The position numbers and the translations under genes were made by a program. Positions 19,001-27,982 of a DNA stretch of 40,920 nt are shown piece after piece; the stretch's first letter is position 1, and each line of letters starts with the position of its first letter. The notes under the pieces are model-generated. The model did not search any database, was not told the origin of the DNA, and was given only the letters and a program-made list of their open reading frames with translations. This DNA comes from a virus: IMG/VR virus record IMGVR_UViG_3300027833_000098, positions 1-40,920 of that record. One strand, 5' to 3'.

Positions 19001-19970
19001 GGTTTCAATTGCTCACCCATGGTTAACAAATTATACTACATATAGAAATGCATACATAGCATTGACTGGTGATACTCAAACCTTACCAGCTAATATACCT
19101 GTAGGTGGAATTAATTGTACAACAGGAAACGCTGTACCAGCAAATCCAGGTGTTCCTGATATTAATAGTGGAATAGGAACTGCTGCTGTGTTATTTAGAC
19201 AGTCTAAGTTTGCACCATTACCATCAAGCAATACCTTTGGTCGTCAGCAAGGAATGTATTTAAATGAAAATGTTACTGACTTGGCTAATCTTACAGTAAG
19301 TCTTGGGACAATTAACTTTGATCCACCGTTTAATACTCAGATATTGCAACCTAGTCCATCGCTAACAGTTGCAAATTTAGAAAATCTTTGGGATCCAACT
19401 AGTGGTAATTACATTACAGGTGGTTATGATAGAAATTCAAAGTCATCATTTGAAAATTTTGACCAATATACTTTAGGTAAGCAATCATGCGGATCTTATT
19501 TATTCATATCTGCTGATAATCATGAAAATATACAAGTAGATGGTGACTCTATTCAATCGTTTGAGAATATTCAATTTGGACAACAGAATTCGATTAGTGT
19601 TCCTTTAGTTTTTCAATATAGAATGACTGATTATTTTGGTGTTACAACCGGGAGCGGTTTAGGTAATATTGGAGGTGATTCAACTGGATCTACTGTTAAT
19701 CTTACATATGCAAAAAGAATAGGTTTTGATTTATTTCCAAATAATTCTGATGTTGTACAATTTGATATTGAAGTTTCAGCTAAGTATAGATCTGATAGAT
19801 TAAGTATTGATAATTTCCCTAAAGCAACTGTTACAAAAGGACTTAATGATTTAGAAAAGGTAGTGGCAACACTGCAGCCTTCGATAACTCAAACTACCGT
19901 AACTCGTGGTGGTGGTGCAACGGGCGGAGGCGGTCGCAAAAACTTCAGTGGTATTGTAGCACCTAACTAA
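16053..19970 (+). CDS. Very large virion protein with fibronectin-III-like domain
   Basis: 1305 residues. The N-terminal helix (LLPELLRLFNNSLESFEKVN) resembles oligomerising starts of tail proteins. A coiled coil lies about 430-480 (QLVDLNNQKNTVQATLSELD). Residues about 505-660 look like a fibronectin-III-type domain, ending EQVEIQVKSISEAGWPSNPL...SEWSDAIRVEF. A further helical pair follows (TKLTEMQNQLDLFAEILNNA). The C-terminus is Gly-rich (RGGGATGGGGRKNFSG). It is preceded and followed by other giant structural genes. Exact role is unknown; a peripheral baseplate or fibre protein is the best guess. Confidence 0.5.
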   Translation: MAENNSIQTLLPELLRLFNNSLESFEKVNQAITSSRDSVTVNIQNNDGTNSRLTIPSFGYLKNSVDRLNTNINTITNFNDANSSIRLPDGTFRKLVLAQLPTEAADLTTINSVNEFNIKPNWFFEELINPLLYISFDITGQAPIDTERAIVQRYILNTNSQSKINYFENEYNGSSEINYNKFLQQIVEKNISYVLDEAVVDLPPRDKRFSGNFSVIRIGEESITETVNGVEQTTIQKLYKLNKIFYTDSEADFADTVQLKVGDSLEVVSTPVDTRYTVTQIDSSTNSVTVRLQEGSRTISIGADVLKVGSSLNDLLEVDVTVGFNERCVTFVKPIDPNSKIPAVNWSPGSGFYTNDLNTIDSSGNLQNLADYYQRNAVDFGRYLLSFAQDKMPTSREGLIPNAPVLSSDDFTVSLINAQVSKSDAIVQLVDLNNQKNTVQATLSELDVSIAQSRERIQTTNYSTEVERDADKNALQGLVTEKGSAAKLYSSVVTEISASAKDNSVKSISPKYRVRGFWAMPQEKSFPATGVQDIIKFQYRYRYLSADGAANPVSQFSFTDGSGTSQGAFSNYIVVDSVVRPRIKNSVTGVYEWAPINDDNADSVNINQLDIPIRKGEQVEIQVKSISEAGWPSNPLTSEWSDAIRVEFPVDLSSDNATEAVLAQNQADLALVLLEENLEAMGLPTHLSSSFTANETYFAHSTPVIASGFLSENQTPIDLFTKLTEMQNQLDLFAEILNNAVGELNTTLVDDAGNTFSLRRNAITNIFAGFYSQEVDGLDDPRGAIITKTYFINIANTAQSTLQLISRVTGGRARMVNQSENPSYTLNDVSSGSTILPATYSWLDNSAVNQKNGRATYRSDDVDYNVVRKYDLTPILLTNPNVTAATAYGQTVSLPPFQSTQNKNQFIYSRFSDVSNDDTFYSYINPSATAYTLNLDTIENFYNVTAASNVGNPTAEFIWGGGFLPSGLPTTRASYFAGDNVVSVSIAHPWLTNYTTYRNAYIALTGDTQTLPANIPVGGINCTTGNAVPANPGVPDINSGIGTAAVLFRQSKFAPLPSSNTFGRQQGMYLNENVTDLANLTVSLGTINFDPPFNTQILQPSPSLTVANLENLWDPTSGNYITGGYDRNSKSSFENFDQYTLGKQSCGSYLFISADNHENIQVDGDSIQSFENIQFGQQNSISVPLVFQYRMTDYFGVTTGSGLGNIGGDSTGSTVNLTYAKRIGFDLFPNNSDVVQFDIEVSAKYRSDRLSIDNFPKATVTKGLNDLEKVVATLQPSITQTTVTRGGGATGGGGRKNFSGIVAPN

Positions 19971-19972
19971 TA

Positions 19973-19998
19973 ATCTGTAATTACTTCAGATTTATTTT
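19973..19998 (+). terminator. Weak candidate terminator after the 1305-residue gene
   Basis: AATCTG (19973-19978) and CAGATT (19988-19993) form a 6-bp stem with a 9-base loop, followed by a T-rich run (TATTTT). The stem has only two G-C pairs, so it is a weak call. Confidence 0.25.
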
Positions 19999-20001
19999 AA
20001 C

Positions 20002-20040
20002 TTTATCTTTGGTGAATAAATAAAAAAAGTGAAAGATAAA
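20002..20040 (+). promoter_or_regulatory. Inverted repeat ending at the start codon of the 1573-residue gene
   Basis: TTTATCTTT (20002-20010) is perfectly complementary to AAAGATAAA (20032-20040). The right arm ends on the A of the start codon at 20040. In mRNA this would pair the bases just before the start and could restrict ribosome entry. All but one pair in each arm are A-T, so the structure is weak alone. Confidence 0.3.
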
Positions 20041-23000
20041 TGGCTGAACAACTGCTTGATAAAGCATCATATAGTATTATAAGGACAAATCCTAAATTAA
20101 CAGGGAATGTTAAAGTAGTATCTGATGGAACAGATATTTACTTAGAATCATTTAGTGCCAACACTAGATTGTCTTCTCAAAAATTTAAAGCCTTTAAGGT
20201 TGATGGTACTAGTACCTATGACCAAGATGTCTTTAGGTTTTTTGACAGTGGTAAATTCCCAATAGAGGCGGCGTATGAAATATTTCAAGAATTTGAGGAT
20301 ACTGCTGTACTTTCAAATTATAGAAATCAATATGAAATGTTTTATGCAGCAGGTACTAGATCTATTGCATCCGAATCATATTCACAAAGTTTAGGAACAC
20401 TTGCACCGCTATGGTTAAATGATCAAATGCCTAGTGCCTTTGTAATATTTAGATTAGATGGTCCAGCTGCTGTGAATAATATAAAAGCCTCTACTGAAAA
20501 TGAAAATGCTACTAATGCACAAACATCTGCTAATTTTTCAAAACAAGTTTTAGAAAATTGTACTGCAATTAAAACCTTTGATTTAACTGAAGGTACTGCG
20601 TTAGGATCTTATATTAGAAATTACAGAAATCAAGAAACTTTTCCAGAGGTACCACTTAATATGACATGGAGAAAAGATGAGCCAATTCTTTGGAATGGTA
20701 TATCTTATAAATATGGAGGCTTTACTAGCAGTGGTAATTTTGCATATAAAGACTTAATAGTAAAAGATTCTACTATTATGCAAGATGATTATTTATTTAC
20801 ACAAGGATTTCAAAATAATGGAATACTTTTAGCTAATCTTTTAAATTTAGAATTTTTATTTGATGATCCAACTGCTGACGAATATTCTATTAACAGATAT
20901 TTTGGTATGTATGTTAATGAAGTGGAGGAAGGTCAGTTTGATTTATCTGGAGAAGCGTTCTTTAAAAATACAGAAAAAAGCCAACTGCCAAAAATAAAAA
21001 CTATTACTGAGGTTTCACAATATTTAAATACACCATTTGAAATTACAAATGAAAATGGTATATTATTATTTTTGGATCCAAGTAAGACAACTACTATTAC
21101 TGGCCTACCGACACCAACTCGTGTTAATGATGTTGAATCTGTTTTTTATGTTAAGGATAAAGATGATGATTTTCATACAATTAAAAAAGGCTCTACTTGG
21201 GGAGAAAATCAAATTAGATTATTTGATACAAAGGTAGACGTATCTTTATTTACAGGTTATAAATCACCTGATACTTTTGCAAACGCAAGTATTATTAGTC
21301 ATCTTGGTTTTGCCCAGGCATATTTAAAAATATTAGATAATGTAGTTGAAGGTTCTCGTATATCTTTATATGATGGAATTAATTTAACAGGAACTATAAC
21401 TGCTGATAGTACGCTAGCTACAATACCGGGTAAATCATTTGAAAAGTTTTTTAATCCAAACGGAACTATACAGGAAGTTGCACAATCTTTAACATCTGCT
21501 ATTAATAAAGGCATAAATGAAAATGATAGATTTTTTAATGCTACTTACAATGATAGTACTGTTTACATTAAGTCAAGACTTAGTGGTAGTAGATTTAATC
21601 AATTAAAATTTGAAATGGATAGCGCATATCCTGAGCAGTTTGAACAAATAGAATCATACCCACAAACAACCGTTGCAACACCTATGCAAAACTTTGTAGG
21701 TGGAAATAATGTAACTGATAGTTTAATAAAAGTTGAACTAGGAGACCAAGATAGATTTGTAAAAGGTAACTTTGTACAAACTACTGGTAATTATGCGGTT
21801 ATTGGTGATTGGGTACCATACACTGAAGAACCTATATTTGATGGCTTTAATAGAATTATAGGTTATACTGATATTGATAAGTATGCAGTAATAACATGTA
21901 ATGATAATCAGATAATGATTACACGATCTAATCAAGTTGCGCTATATTCAGATTATAAACCATCATTTGGTAGATTCTCATTTTTTGAAGTAAGAGATTT
22001 TGATTTTGATTTTTATAGTACAATGTACAGCCAAGAAGGTGAATTAGATTATGAGTATGCTGAATACAATCAAACCACACCAGGAACTACAACATTAGTA
22101 GGAATAAGCACTAATCCGCAAATTAAAGATTTTTATTCTAACGGTGGTTTTTATAATCTTATTGGGTTGCTAAATGACAATGAAAAACAAAACCCTAATG
22201 ATGAATACATTGCTAGTGAATATATTAGATTAGAAGAAAACTTTTTAACTTCTTTAGCTAGTGTATCAAGAATTGCTCCTTATATTAATAAATGGGCATG
22301 GATTAATGATGGTAAAGATGTGAGAAATCACCCATATAGATTAGATGTTAATTTAGCATTTGGTTTAAATAACTTTGCACCATCAAAATGGGATATAGTA
22401 CAAGAAGCTAGTGGATTTAGCCATGAATGGTATTATCTTTCTGAATTTCCACAATACTTTACACAAGATGCAATTAAGAGTTCATGGAGTTATATTGACA
22501 CTGCACCAACTGATAGTATAAATCCAAATCCTATCACAGGACAAGTTTTTGTACCAGGAACTTTTCAAGATATTACAAAGAATTATTTTGATGATTATTT
22601 TATTGTAGAAAAATTTACAACTGGTGGAATTACTGAAATTGATAGGCAGTTAAGATACGGTAGATTTAATGGAGGAAATGAAAAGAATTTTGCAGAATCA
22701 TTTTTGCGAGGTGTTAGAATTATTGCAAAAGATAAAGCTATAGGTTCACAGAAACCTGATTTTGACGCAAGATCATTATCATATGTTAGAAACGGTAATT
22801 TTAATGATTATCGCTTTTCAGCTATGCTAGTACCTAACTTACCTAATAAACCTGAGAGTCAAATTAAGTTTATTAAAAATGAAAAATGGAAAACTGTTGT
22901 TATGTTAATTTCAGTAGACTATGCAGATGAATGCTTAAATAATTCTGGCGATTCTATAATAGATAGAACAACTTTATATTCTTTAAATAGTTCTTTTGTA

Positions 23001-24761
23001 ACAGATGCGACTTGTGCACCAATAACAACTGGAAATCCACCTGAATATGATTATACTGATAACCCGCTGAATGGTGCAATAAGCTTTAATGGATCTAGCT
23101 TTAATAATTCAACTGGGCTATTTACAATAAATGGTATTCCAAATAATAATGGCCAAGAAACTGAATTTATTAATGACTTAAGAGTATTAGCAGACGGTTC
23201 TTATGGTGATATAAAATTTTCAGTAGGCCTAGATGATTATGTAATTGGTGGTATTCAAAAAGTAATATCATCTAGTCAATTTATATGTACTAAAGTTAGT
23301 AAGAACGGTATTCCATACACTTTGCCTAATCCTCTGCCAACACAGTTCCAATTAAGAAACGCATCTTATACAGTTGCAGATAATGGATATCTTCAGTTTG
23401 CAAATAGATTAAACGCAGTTAGTTTTGGTCAGATTTTTAATGCAGTTAATCAAGGTAACCCTAATGTAATATATGAAACTATTGCTAAGGACGGTTCACA
23501 GGTTAGAAATACTGATGGTACACTGGCTCAAACATTTGGAATAGAACTTAGAGCTCAAACTGATATTCTTAAATCTATTTATGTTGGTGTATTACCAACT
23601 CCGGCTAAACCAACTGAATTTAATTTAACTGATGTAGTAGGTTATGATTTATCTTTACAGAAGACTCCTAACATTACACCAATTGCAAGACATGCTGGTT
23701 ATTATGCACCTTACGCGTTGCCATTACTTTCTTTCAGAGATCCTTATATGAATATAGATTTTGATATTACTGGTAGCAGAGACGATGAGGCATATGAGTT
23801 AAAGGTGTTAGAGCTATGTAAATTTAAAAATACACAATTTAATAGTGCGGATCCTACCTTTGGGCAAATACCAAATTTCTTTTATCATAAAATAAATGAG
23901 CAAGATCCATCAACAGTATTAGAGCTGTCCAAAGAAAGCGCATTCCCTAGTTTATATCCTCTGATTAATGAGATAGGTATTGACTATAAAGAGTTTTATA
24001 CATTTTCATCTAACTGGGAACCTTCTTACTTTACCAAAAGTATTGATAAGTCTCAAATAGAAGATGTTATCGGTACAAGATCAATGTTTGAAAGAAAATC
24101 ATTTTTTGGTTCTAAATATTTAAAAGTTCCAGAGGTTATTATTTTAGAAACATTTGAGCCAGATCCTTTTGTGAAAGCAGCAATAAGACAACCTGATTTA
24201 ATAGATGGTACATTTATGTATAAAGATACACCAACAGTTACATTAAATAAAAAAGTAATAAATTCAAGATCCGCGTTGAGAACAAGAGCTGTGCAAAATG
24301 AAAAACCATTTCTACCAGCTAAAAAATTTACTCGGGAAATTAAGAAGGTTCCATCAACACCTACTATTGAATTTTACTTATTTAATCAAAAAAGATTAAT
24401 GGAATATTTGTTTACTCCAATTAAAGCTCAATTTGAAAAATATGTTAATAAGTTATATGGGTGGGGTGATTTAGAAACTTTAGATGATGATGTAAATCAA
24501 TATATTAGAGAAAATATTCTAAAGCTTTACAAAATAGATAAGGTAGAATTTTATACATTAGCAAGTAGAAAAAGAGGAGCATCTACATTTACTACTGCTG
24601 AACTAACAGACACAGAGAAAATTGAAAATGGCTTAACTATTAATAATAGTGTATCATCAAAAACCATAAATACAAACCCATTTGATTTAAGGCTAATATA
24701 TAATAAAAGAACAGGTTTCTCTGAATCATTTGGTTTTAGTGTTACTATAGTTAAAAAATAA
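20040..24761 (+). CDS. Giant virion structural protein (1573 residues), family unknown
   Basis: The largest gene in the window. It is beta-rich and Asn/Tyr/Phe-rich throughout, without membrane segments. The N-terminus (MAEQLLDKASYSIIRTNPKL, then TGNVKVVSDGTDIYLESF) starts a folded domain. Segments such as WKTVVMLISVDYADECLN and RHAGYYAPYALPLLSFRDPY look like repeated beta domains. The C-terminal 150 residues include a helix-rich part (EFYLFNQKRLMEYLFTPIKA). Context places it among baseplate and fibre genes. Its expression may be controlled by the inverted repeat that reaches its start codon. No T4 counterpart is recognised. Confidence 0.5.
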   Translation: MAEQLLDKASYSIIRTNPKLTGNVKVVSDGTDIYLESFSANTRLSSQKFKAFKVDGTSTYDQDVFRFFDSGKFPIEAAYEIFQEFEDTAVLSNYRNQYEMFYAAGTRSIASESYSQSLGTLAPLWLNDQMPSAFVIFRLDGPAAVNNIKASTENENATNAQTSANFSKQVLENCTAIKTFDLTEGTALGSYIRNYRNQETFPEVPLNMTWRKDEPILWNGISYKYGGFTSSGNFAYKDLIVKDSTIMQDDYLFTQGFQNNGILLANLLNLEFLFDDPTADEYSINRYFGMYVNEVEEGQFDLSGEAFFKNTEKSQLPKIKTITEVSQYLNTPFEITNENGILLFLDPSKTTTITGLPTPTRVNDVESVFYVKDKDDDFHTIKKGSTWGENQIRLFDTKVDVSLFTGYKSPDTFANASIISHLGFAQAYLKILDNVVEGSRISLYDGINLTGTITADSTLATIPGKSFEKFFNPNGTIQEVAQSLTSAINKGINENDRFFNATYNDSTVYIKSRLSGSRFNQLKFEMDSAYPEQFEQIESYPQTTVATPMQNFVGGNNVTDSLIKVELGDQDRFVKGNFVQTTGNYAVIGDWVPYTEEPIFDGFNRIIGYTDIDKYAVITCNDNQIMITRSNQVALYSDYKPSFGRFSFFEVRDFDFDFYSTMYSQEGELDYEYAEYNQTTPGTTTLVGISTNPQIKDFYSNGGFYNLIGLLNDNEKQNPNDEYIASEYIRLEENFLTSLASVSRIAPYINKWAWINDGKDVRNHPYRLDVNLAFGLNNFAPSKWDIVQEASGFSHEWYYLSEFPQYFTQDAIKSSWSYIDTAPTDSINPNPITGQVFVPGTFQDITKNYFDDYFIVEKFTTGGITEIDRQLRYGRFNGGNEKNFAESFLRGVRIIAKDKAIGSQKPDFDARSLSYVRNGNFNDYRFSAMLVPNLPNKPESQIKFIKNEKWKTVVMLISVDYADECLNNSGDSIIDRTTLYSLNSSFVTDATCAPITTGNPPEYDYTDNPLNGAISFNGSSFNNSTGLFTINGIPNNNGQETEFINDLRVLADGSYGDIKFSVGLDDYVIGGIQKVISSSQFICTKVSKNGIPYTLPNPLPTQFQLRNASYTVADNGYLQFANRLNAVSFGQIFNAVNQGNPNVIYETIAKDGSQVRNTDGTLAQTFGIELRAQTDILKSIYVGVLPTPAKPTEFNLTDVVGYDLSLQKTPNITPIARHAGYYAPYALPLLSFRDPYMNIDFDITGSRDDEAYELKVLELCKFKNTQFNSADPTFGQIPNFFYHKINEQDPSTVLELSKESAFPSLYPLINEIGIDYKEFYTFSSNWEPSYFTKSIDKSQIEDVIGTRSMFERKSFFGSKYLKVPEVIILETFEPDPFVKAAIRQPDLIDGTFMYKDTPTVTLNKKVINSRSALRTRAVQNEKPFLPAKKFTREIKKVPSTPTIEFYLFNQKRLMEYLFTPIKAQFEKYVNKLYGWGDLETLDDDVNQYIRENILKLYKIDKVEFYTLASRKRGASTFTTAELTDTEKIENGLTINNSVSSKTINTNPFDLRLIYNKRTGFSESFGFSVTIVKK
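24695..24703 (+). promoter_or_regulatory. Possible late promoter element AATATATAA inside the 3' end of the giant gene
   Basis: Exact copy of the repeated element, but within coding sequence, 69 bases before the start of the collagen-like fibre gene. Because it is coding and further from the start than the other copies, it is less certain. Confidence 0.25.
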
Positions 24762-24771
24762 ACAAAAAGAA

Positions 24772-27717
24772 ATGCCAATTACTATACAAGAAATAATAGC
24801 ATCAGATACTATTTCACAGTTTGTTGATAAGACCAACTTTAACTTTGATCAATTACTGCTTAATGGTGGCGGGCCCGGTGGTCCTAGTGGTCCTATAGGT
24901 CCTACGGGTCCTGGTGGAGGGAGAGGACCTAAAGGTAGTACTTGGTATGAAGATAAATCAACGGTATCACCAGGTTTAACACCTAATGCTGCACCACCTA
25001 CATCTACGCCGTTTAATAAAGATTATTATTTACAATTTAACGGACAGGTTTGGGAATATAATGGAACTTTAGCCGTTTGGGATATTACCACGATAGATTT
25101 ACAAGGGCCTGCTGGTGCTGCAGGTGGAGGTGGAGGATTTGGTTTAACTGTAGGTTCACCTATTATAAATCAATCAAACATAAGGTATAATGGACCGATA
25201 GGTCTTAATGATGGCGCAAATGCTACGAATGAAGGTGTTCCTTCTGTATTAATAGGTGGTGTTGGTTCAAATGCAGTTTCGTTGGCTGGAATTCCTCTTA
25301 CTGCAGCTTATATTGTACCTAATGATATTATTGTTGCCAGCAGTTCTCCTGAAACTTCGCTATTAATTCATCAAAAAAATTCTCAAACTAAAGGTATTGT
25401 GTTTCATGGTGGTGTAGACATAGGAAGTGGTGATAATTTTGAACAAATCGACCCTACTCAACTAAGTAATATTGGAATATCTGTTGATGATACTTTAGTG
25501 CTAAATGTTCCAAAGGTTCCACCAACTAACCCTACTACACAAAGTGAATTTATGGGTTTTCAAGCATTAACCCCAAACAGATCTCAACAATTTTTTGCAG
25601 GTTCTGATATATCAATACAAAGTGGAACAGGTTCTCAGAGTATTGGTTTTGCTGGGCAACATTCAAACATTGAAATTAATGTTGGAACAGGTGGAACCCA
25701 AGGTGTTGGAAGTTTATTCAGAACATTAACACAAGGTAGTATAAGTACTACATTATTAGAGGCTGGTAATACTACACAAATTGCATTAGTCACAAACCAA
25801 GCATTACAAACTGGTAATTGGCAAGTACAGGCAGGGGAAATTAGAATGGTTAGTTCAACAACAAAGGATCTTTCATTATATTCAGGTGGTGATCTTAGAT
25901 TAAATACTTTAGATGCTGGTGGTTCTAACGCAGGTACTGGTGATATTAGATTAGATACTGGCTCTGGTAGTATTTTTATGGTTTGTAAACCAACCGCTGG
26001 TGGCGTTATTTATGGTTCAGGAAAAGATGTTTTATTAAGTGGTGAGGATGAGGTGAGTATATTCGCTGGTGATAATATGGTACTGCGTGCATCAGATGAT
26101 ATGACAATAAAAGTTGATGATGGTAATATGGTTATCGCACAACAGGCAAATTTTAATGATGGTACAACACTAGGCAGAAATATTGACATACAAAACAGAG
26201 GGGTAGCCGACACTATTAGTTCACAGGGTACAGCCGTACAAAGAGTAGGGCGCATAACAGCTAAAAATTACACGCAAATAATATTAGCTCATTACGGACA
26301 AGATGTAGAGCAACGTAGTATGCCAAGTATAGTAATAGACCAAAATTATTCAGCTGCAAATTCAATAAAAGTATTTCCTCATACTAGATTTGTTGGTCAG
26401 CAAACATGGCAGCGTGATGCATTTGGTAGCGCAGATAATACTGGTGGGATTTTATATCCGGAAGGAGATTCACCTGCACAATACAATGCGCTTGACGGTC
26501 TTGTGACTAACCAAAAGAACTTTAGACAAACTGGAAATAGTAACTTAGATGGAATAAGCCCAGGTGTAGCTTATGAACTTTGGTCAGGAGGTGTGCAAAC
26601 ATCTGGAAGAAATGATGCTGTTGACGCAGGTACAATTAAGATATTTCAAGGAAATGAATTACCTAATTCAGCGTTAGTCAATGATCCTTGGTTTGTAGTA
26701 GGTCAGTCACAATATGCATGGGATAGTTCATTAACACTAGCTGTTAGGGATAACCCTAATAATTCTTCCTCAACTAAGCAGTTCTTTTCTACTAATTCAA
26801 ATAAAACCGCAATAGGAAACCCACTTGTATTAAATAGAACACAAGACTACACGTATCATGCAGGAGGAGGTCCAACATCTGATGGAAATACAAGACCATT
26901 AGCTGAGACTAATTTTCAGATACCTTCAGGTAGCAATACTGCGATGTCTGGGAATTTTCCAATCTGGGGTTTTGATTATAGAAATGATACAAAACCGGTC
27001 TCAAATCAGCCATCCACTTTAGGCATGCCAACAACCGCAGATTTAACATCACCAATAATAACTTTAAAATATGGAATAGGTGTTGGAAAATTGATAAATC
27101 TAACCGATATAAATTCATGGTATAACCCAGGGGTTGATAATAGTTTTATATTTCCGACAGGAATGTATCCAGGACAACGTATTGTACTTATAATTGAAAA
27201 TTATGCTATGGCTGGGTTAGACTTGGAGACTGGCGCTTCAAACCTAGGTGTTGTATTTTATGGTAAGATAAGAATAAATATACCGACTAATAGAAAATCT
27301 ACTAGTGAAGCTGGATTAACTTCAGCTAATTGGTATTATGATGGCGGTGTAGATACCAATGCAGACTATCAACCATCTGATGGGTGGCCAGTTACTAATG
27401 CTAGGAGAGGTTATGAGCAAGTAGTAAATGACACTAGCAACGTCACTGGAGTTAACGCGTGGAGCATGGCTAGTAACTGTGTAACAAAAATAACAATGGT
27501 AGAAATGATATGGGATGGTTCTGTTACTAAGACATGGGGCTCAACAGCTAATTTGAATTTTAATCAACCAAATCCCGGCAGTCCTTATAGCCCAATCAAT
27601 ACACTTGGCGAAGTCTGGACACAGGCAGGATGGCGTATTTTAAATGAAGGTTCAAAATTTAGTAATAAAGTTACTGATGGCACTTATGGTAGAAATACAT
27701 GGCAACCGTTTCCATAA
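24772..27717 (+). CDS. Collagen-like tail fibre or fibritin-type protein
   Basis: 981 residues. Residues 1-29 (ITIQEIIASDTISQFVDKTN, then FNFDQL) repeat the N-terminal motif of the 215-residue protein at 13229. Seven Gly-X-Y triplets follow from residue 34 (GPSGPIGPTGPGGGRGPKG), and a short Gly/Ala patch near 112-125, so the protein is probably a collagen-type trimer. The middle has stacked short strands (GKDVLLSGEDEVSIFAGDNM; LRASDDMTIKVDDGNMVIA) like a beta-helix shaft. The C-terminal 250 residues, with several Trp and a WRILNEGSKF end, look like a receptor-binding head. It is a good candidate for host adhesion. Confidence 0.6.
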   Translation: MPITIQEIIASDTISQFVDKTNFNFDQLLLNGGGPGGPSGPIGPTGPGGGRGPKGSTWYEDKSTVSPGLTPNAAPPTSTPFNKDYYLQFNGQVWEYNGTLAVWDITTIDLQGPAGAAGGGGGFGLTVGSPIINQSNIRYNGPIGLNDGANATNEGVPSVLIGGVGSNAVSLAGIPLTAAYIVPNDIIVASSSPETSLLIHQKNSQTKGIVFHGGVDIGSGDNFEQIDPTQLSNIGISVDDTLVLNVPKVPPTNPTTQSEFMGFQALTPNRSQQFFAGSDISIQSGTGSQSIGFAGQHSNIEINVGTGGTQGVGSLFRTLTQGSISTTLLEAGNTTQIALVTNQALQTGNWQVQAGEIRMVSSTTKDLSLYSGGDLRLNTLDAGGSNAGTGDIRLDTGSGSIFMVCKPTAGGVIYGSGKDVLLSGEDEVSIFAGDNMVLRASDDMTIKVDDGNMVIAQQANFNDGTTLGRNIDIQNRGVADTISSQGTAVQRVGRITAKNYTQIILAHYGQDVEQRSMPSIVIDQNYSAANSIKVFPHTRFVGQQTWQRDAFGSADNTGGILYPEGDSPAQYNALDGLVTNQKNFRQTGNSNLDGISPGVAYELWSGGVQTSGRNDAVDAGTIKIFQGNELPNSALVNDPWFVVGQSQYAWDSSLTLAVRDNPNNSSSTKQFFSTNSNKTAIGNPLVLNRTQDYTYHAGGGPTSDGNTRPLAETNFQIPSGSNTAMSGNFPIWGFDYRNDTKPVSNQPSTLGMPTTADLTSPIITLKYGIGVGKLINLTDINSWYNPGVDNSFIFPTGMYPGQRIVLIIENYAMAGLDLETGASNLGVVFYGKIRINIPTNRKSTSEAGLTSANWYYDGGVDTNADYQPSDGWPVTNARRGYEQVVNDTSNVTGVNAWSMASNCVTKITMVEMIWDGSVTKTWGSTANLNFNQPNPGSPYSPINTLGEVWTQAGWRILNEGSKFSNKVTDGTYGRNTWQPFP

Positions 27718-27748
27718 TTAATAAAATATTAATATTAAATTTAATAAA

Positions 27749-27982
27749 ATGACAAAGAAAGAAATAAAAGATTTAAATAGTTTTATAAGTAGATATAGGG
27801 AAATTCAACTTTCATTAGATCTAATGCAAAAGAGCATTCAAAGTTTAGCAAAAAAACGAGACGACCTCTTCCTAGAAGTAGATGCCATGAAAGTTAAAGA
27901 AACTAAGTTTATTAAAAAAATTGCAAAAAAATATGGAGCTGCAGAGGTAACACCTAATAAGCTACTTAAGTATATAGAATAA
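27749..27982 (+). CDS. Small coiled-coil protein
   Basis: 77 residues, mostly one long charged helix (FISRYREIQLSLDLMQKSIQ; KKRDDLFLEVDAMKVKETKF), with a basic C-terminal part. No family is recognised. Its stop shares a base with the ATG of the next, membrane-anchored gene, so the two are translationally coupled and may act together. Confidence 0.6.
   Translation: MTKKEIKDLNSFISRYREIQLSLDLMQKSIQSLAKKRDDLFLEVDAMKVKETKFIKKIAKKYGAAEVTPNKLLKYIE

Noticed and set aside
21037-21237. Plus-strand ORF of 66 residues inside the 1573-residue gene
   Set aside because: Met/Leu/Phe-rich out-of-frame translation wholly within a long structural gene, without independent signals.
24870-24940. CRISPR or DNA tandem repeat in the GGTCCT-rich stretch
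   Set aside because: The repetition is the codon pattern of collagen-like Gly-Pro-X triplets; there are no spacers.
27725-27736. 12-base palindrome AATATTAATATT before the small coiled-coil gene
   Set aside because: Pure A/T palindromes of this size are expected by chance in such AT-rich gaps, and no second copy supports a site.
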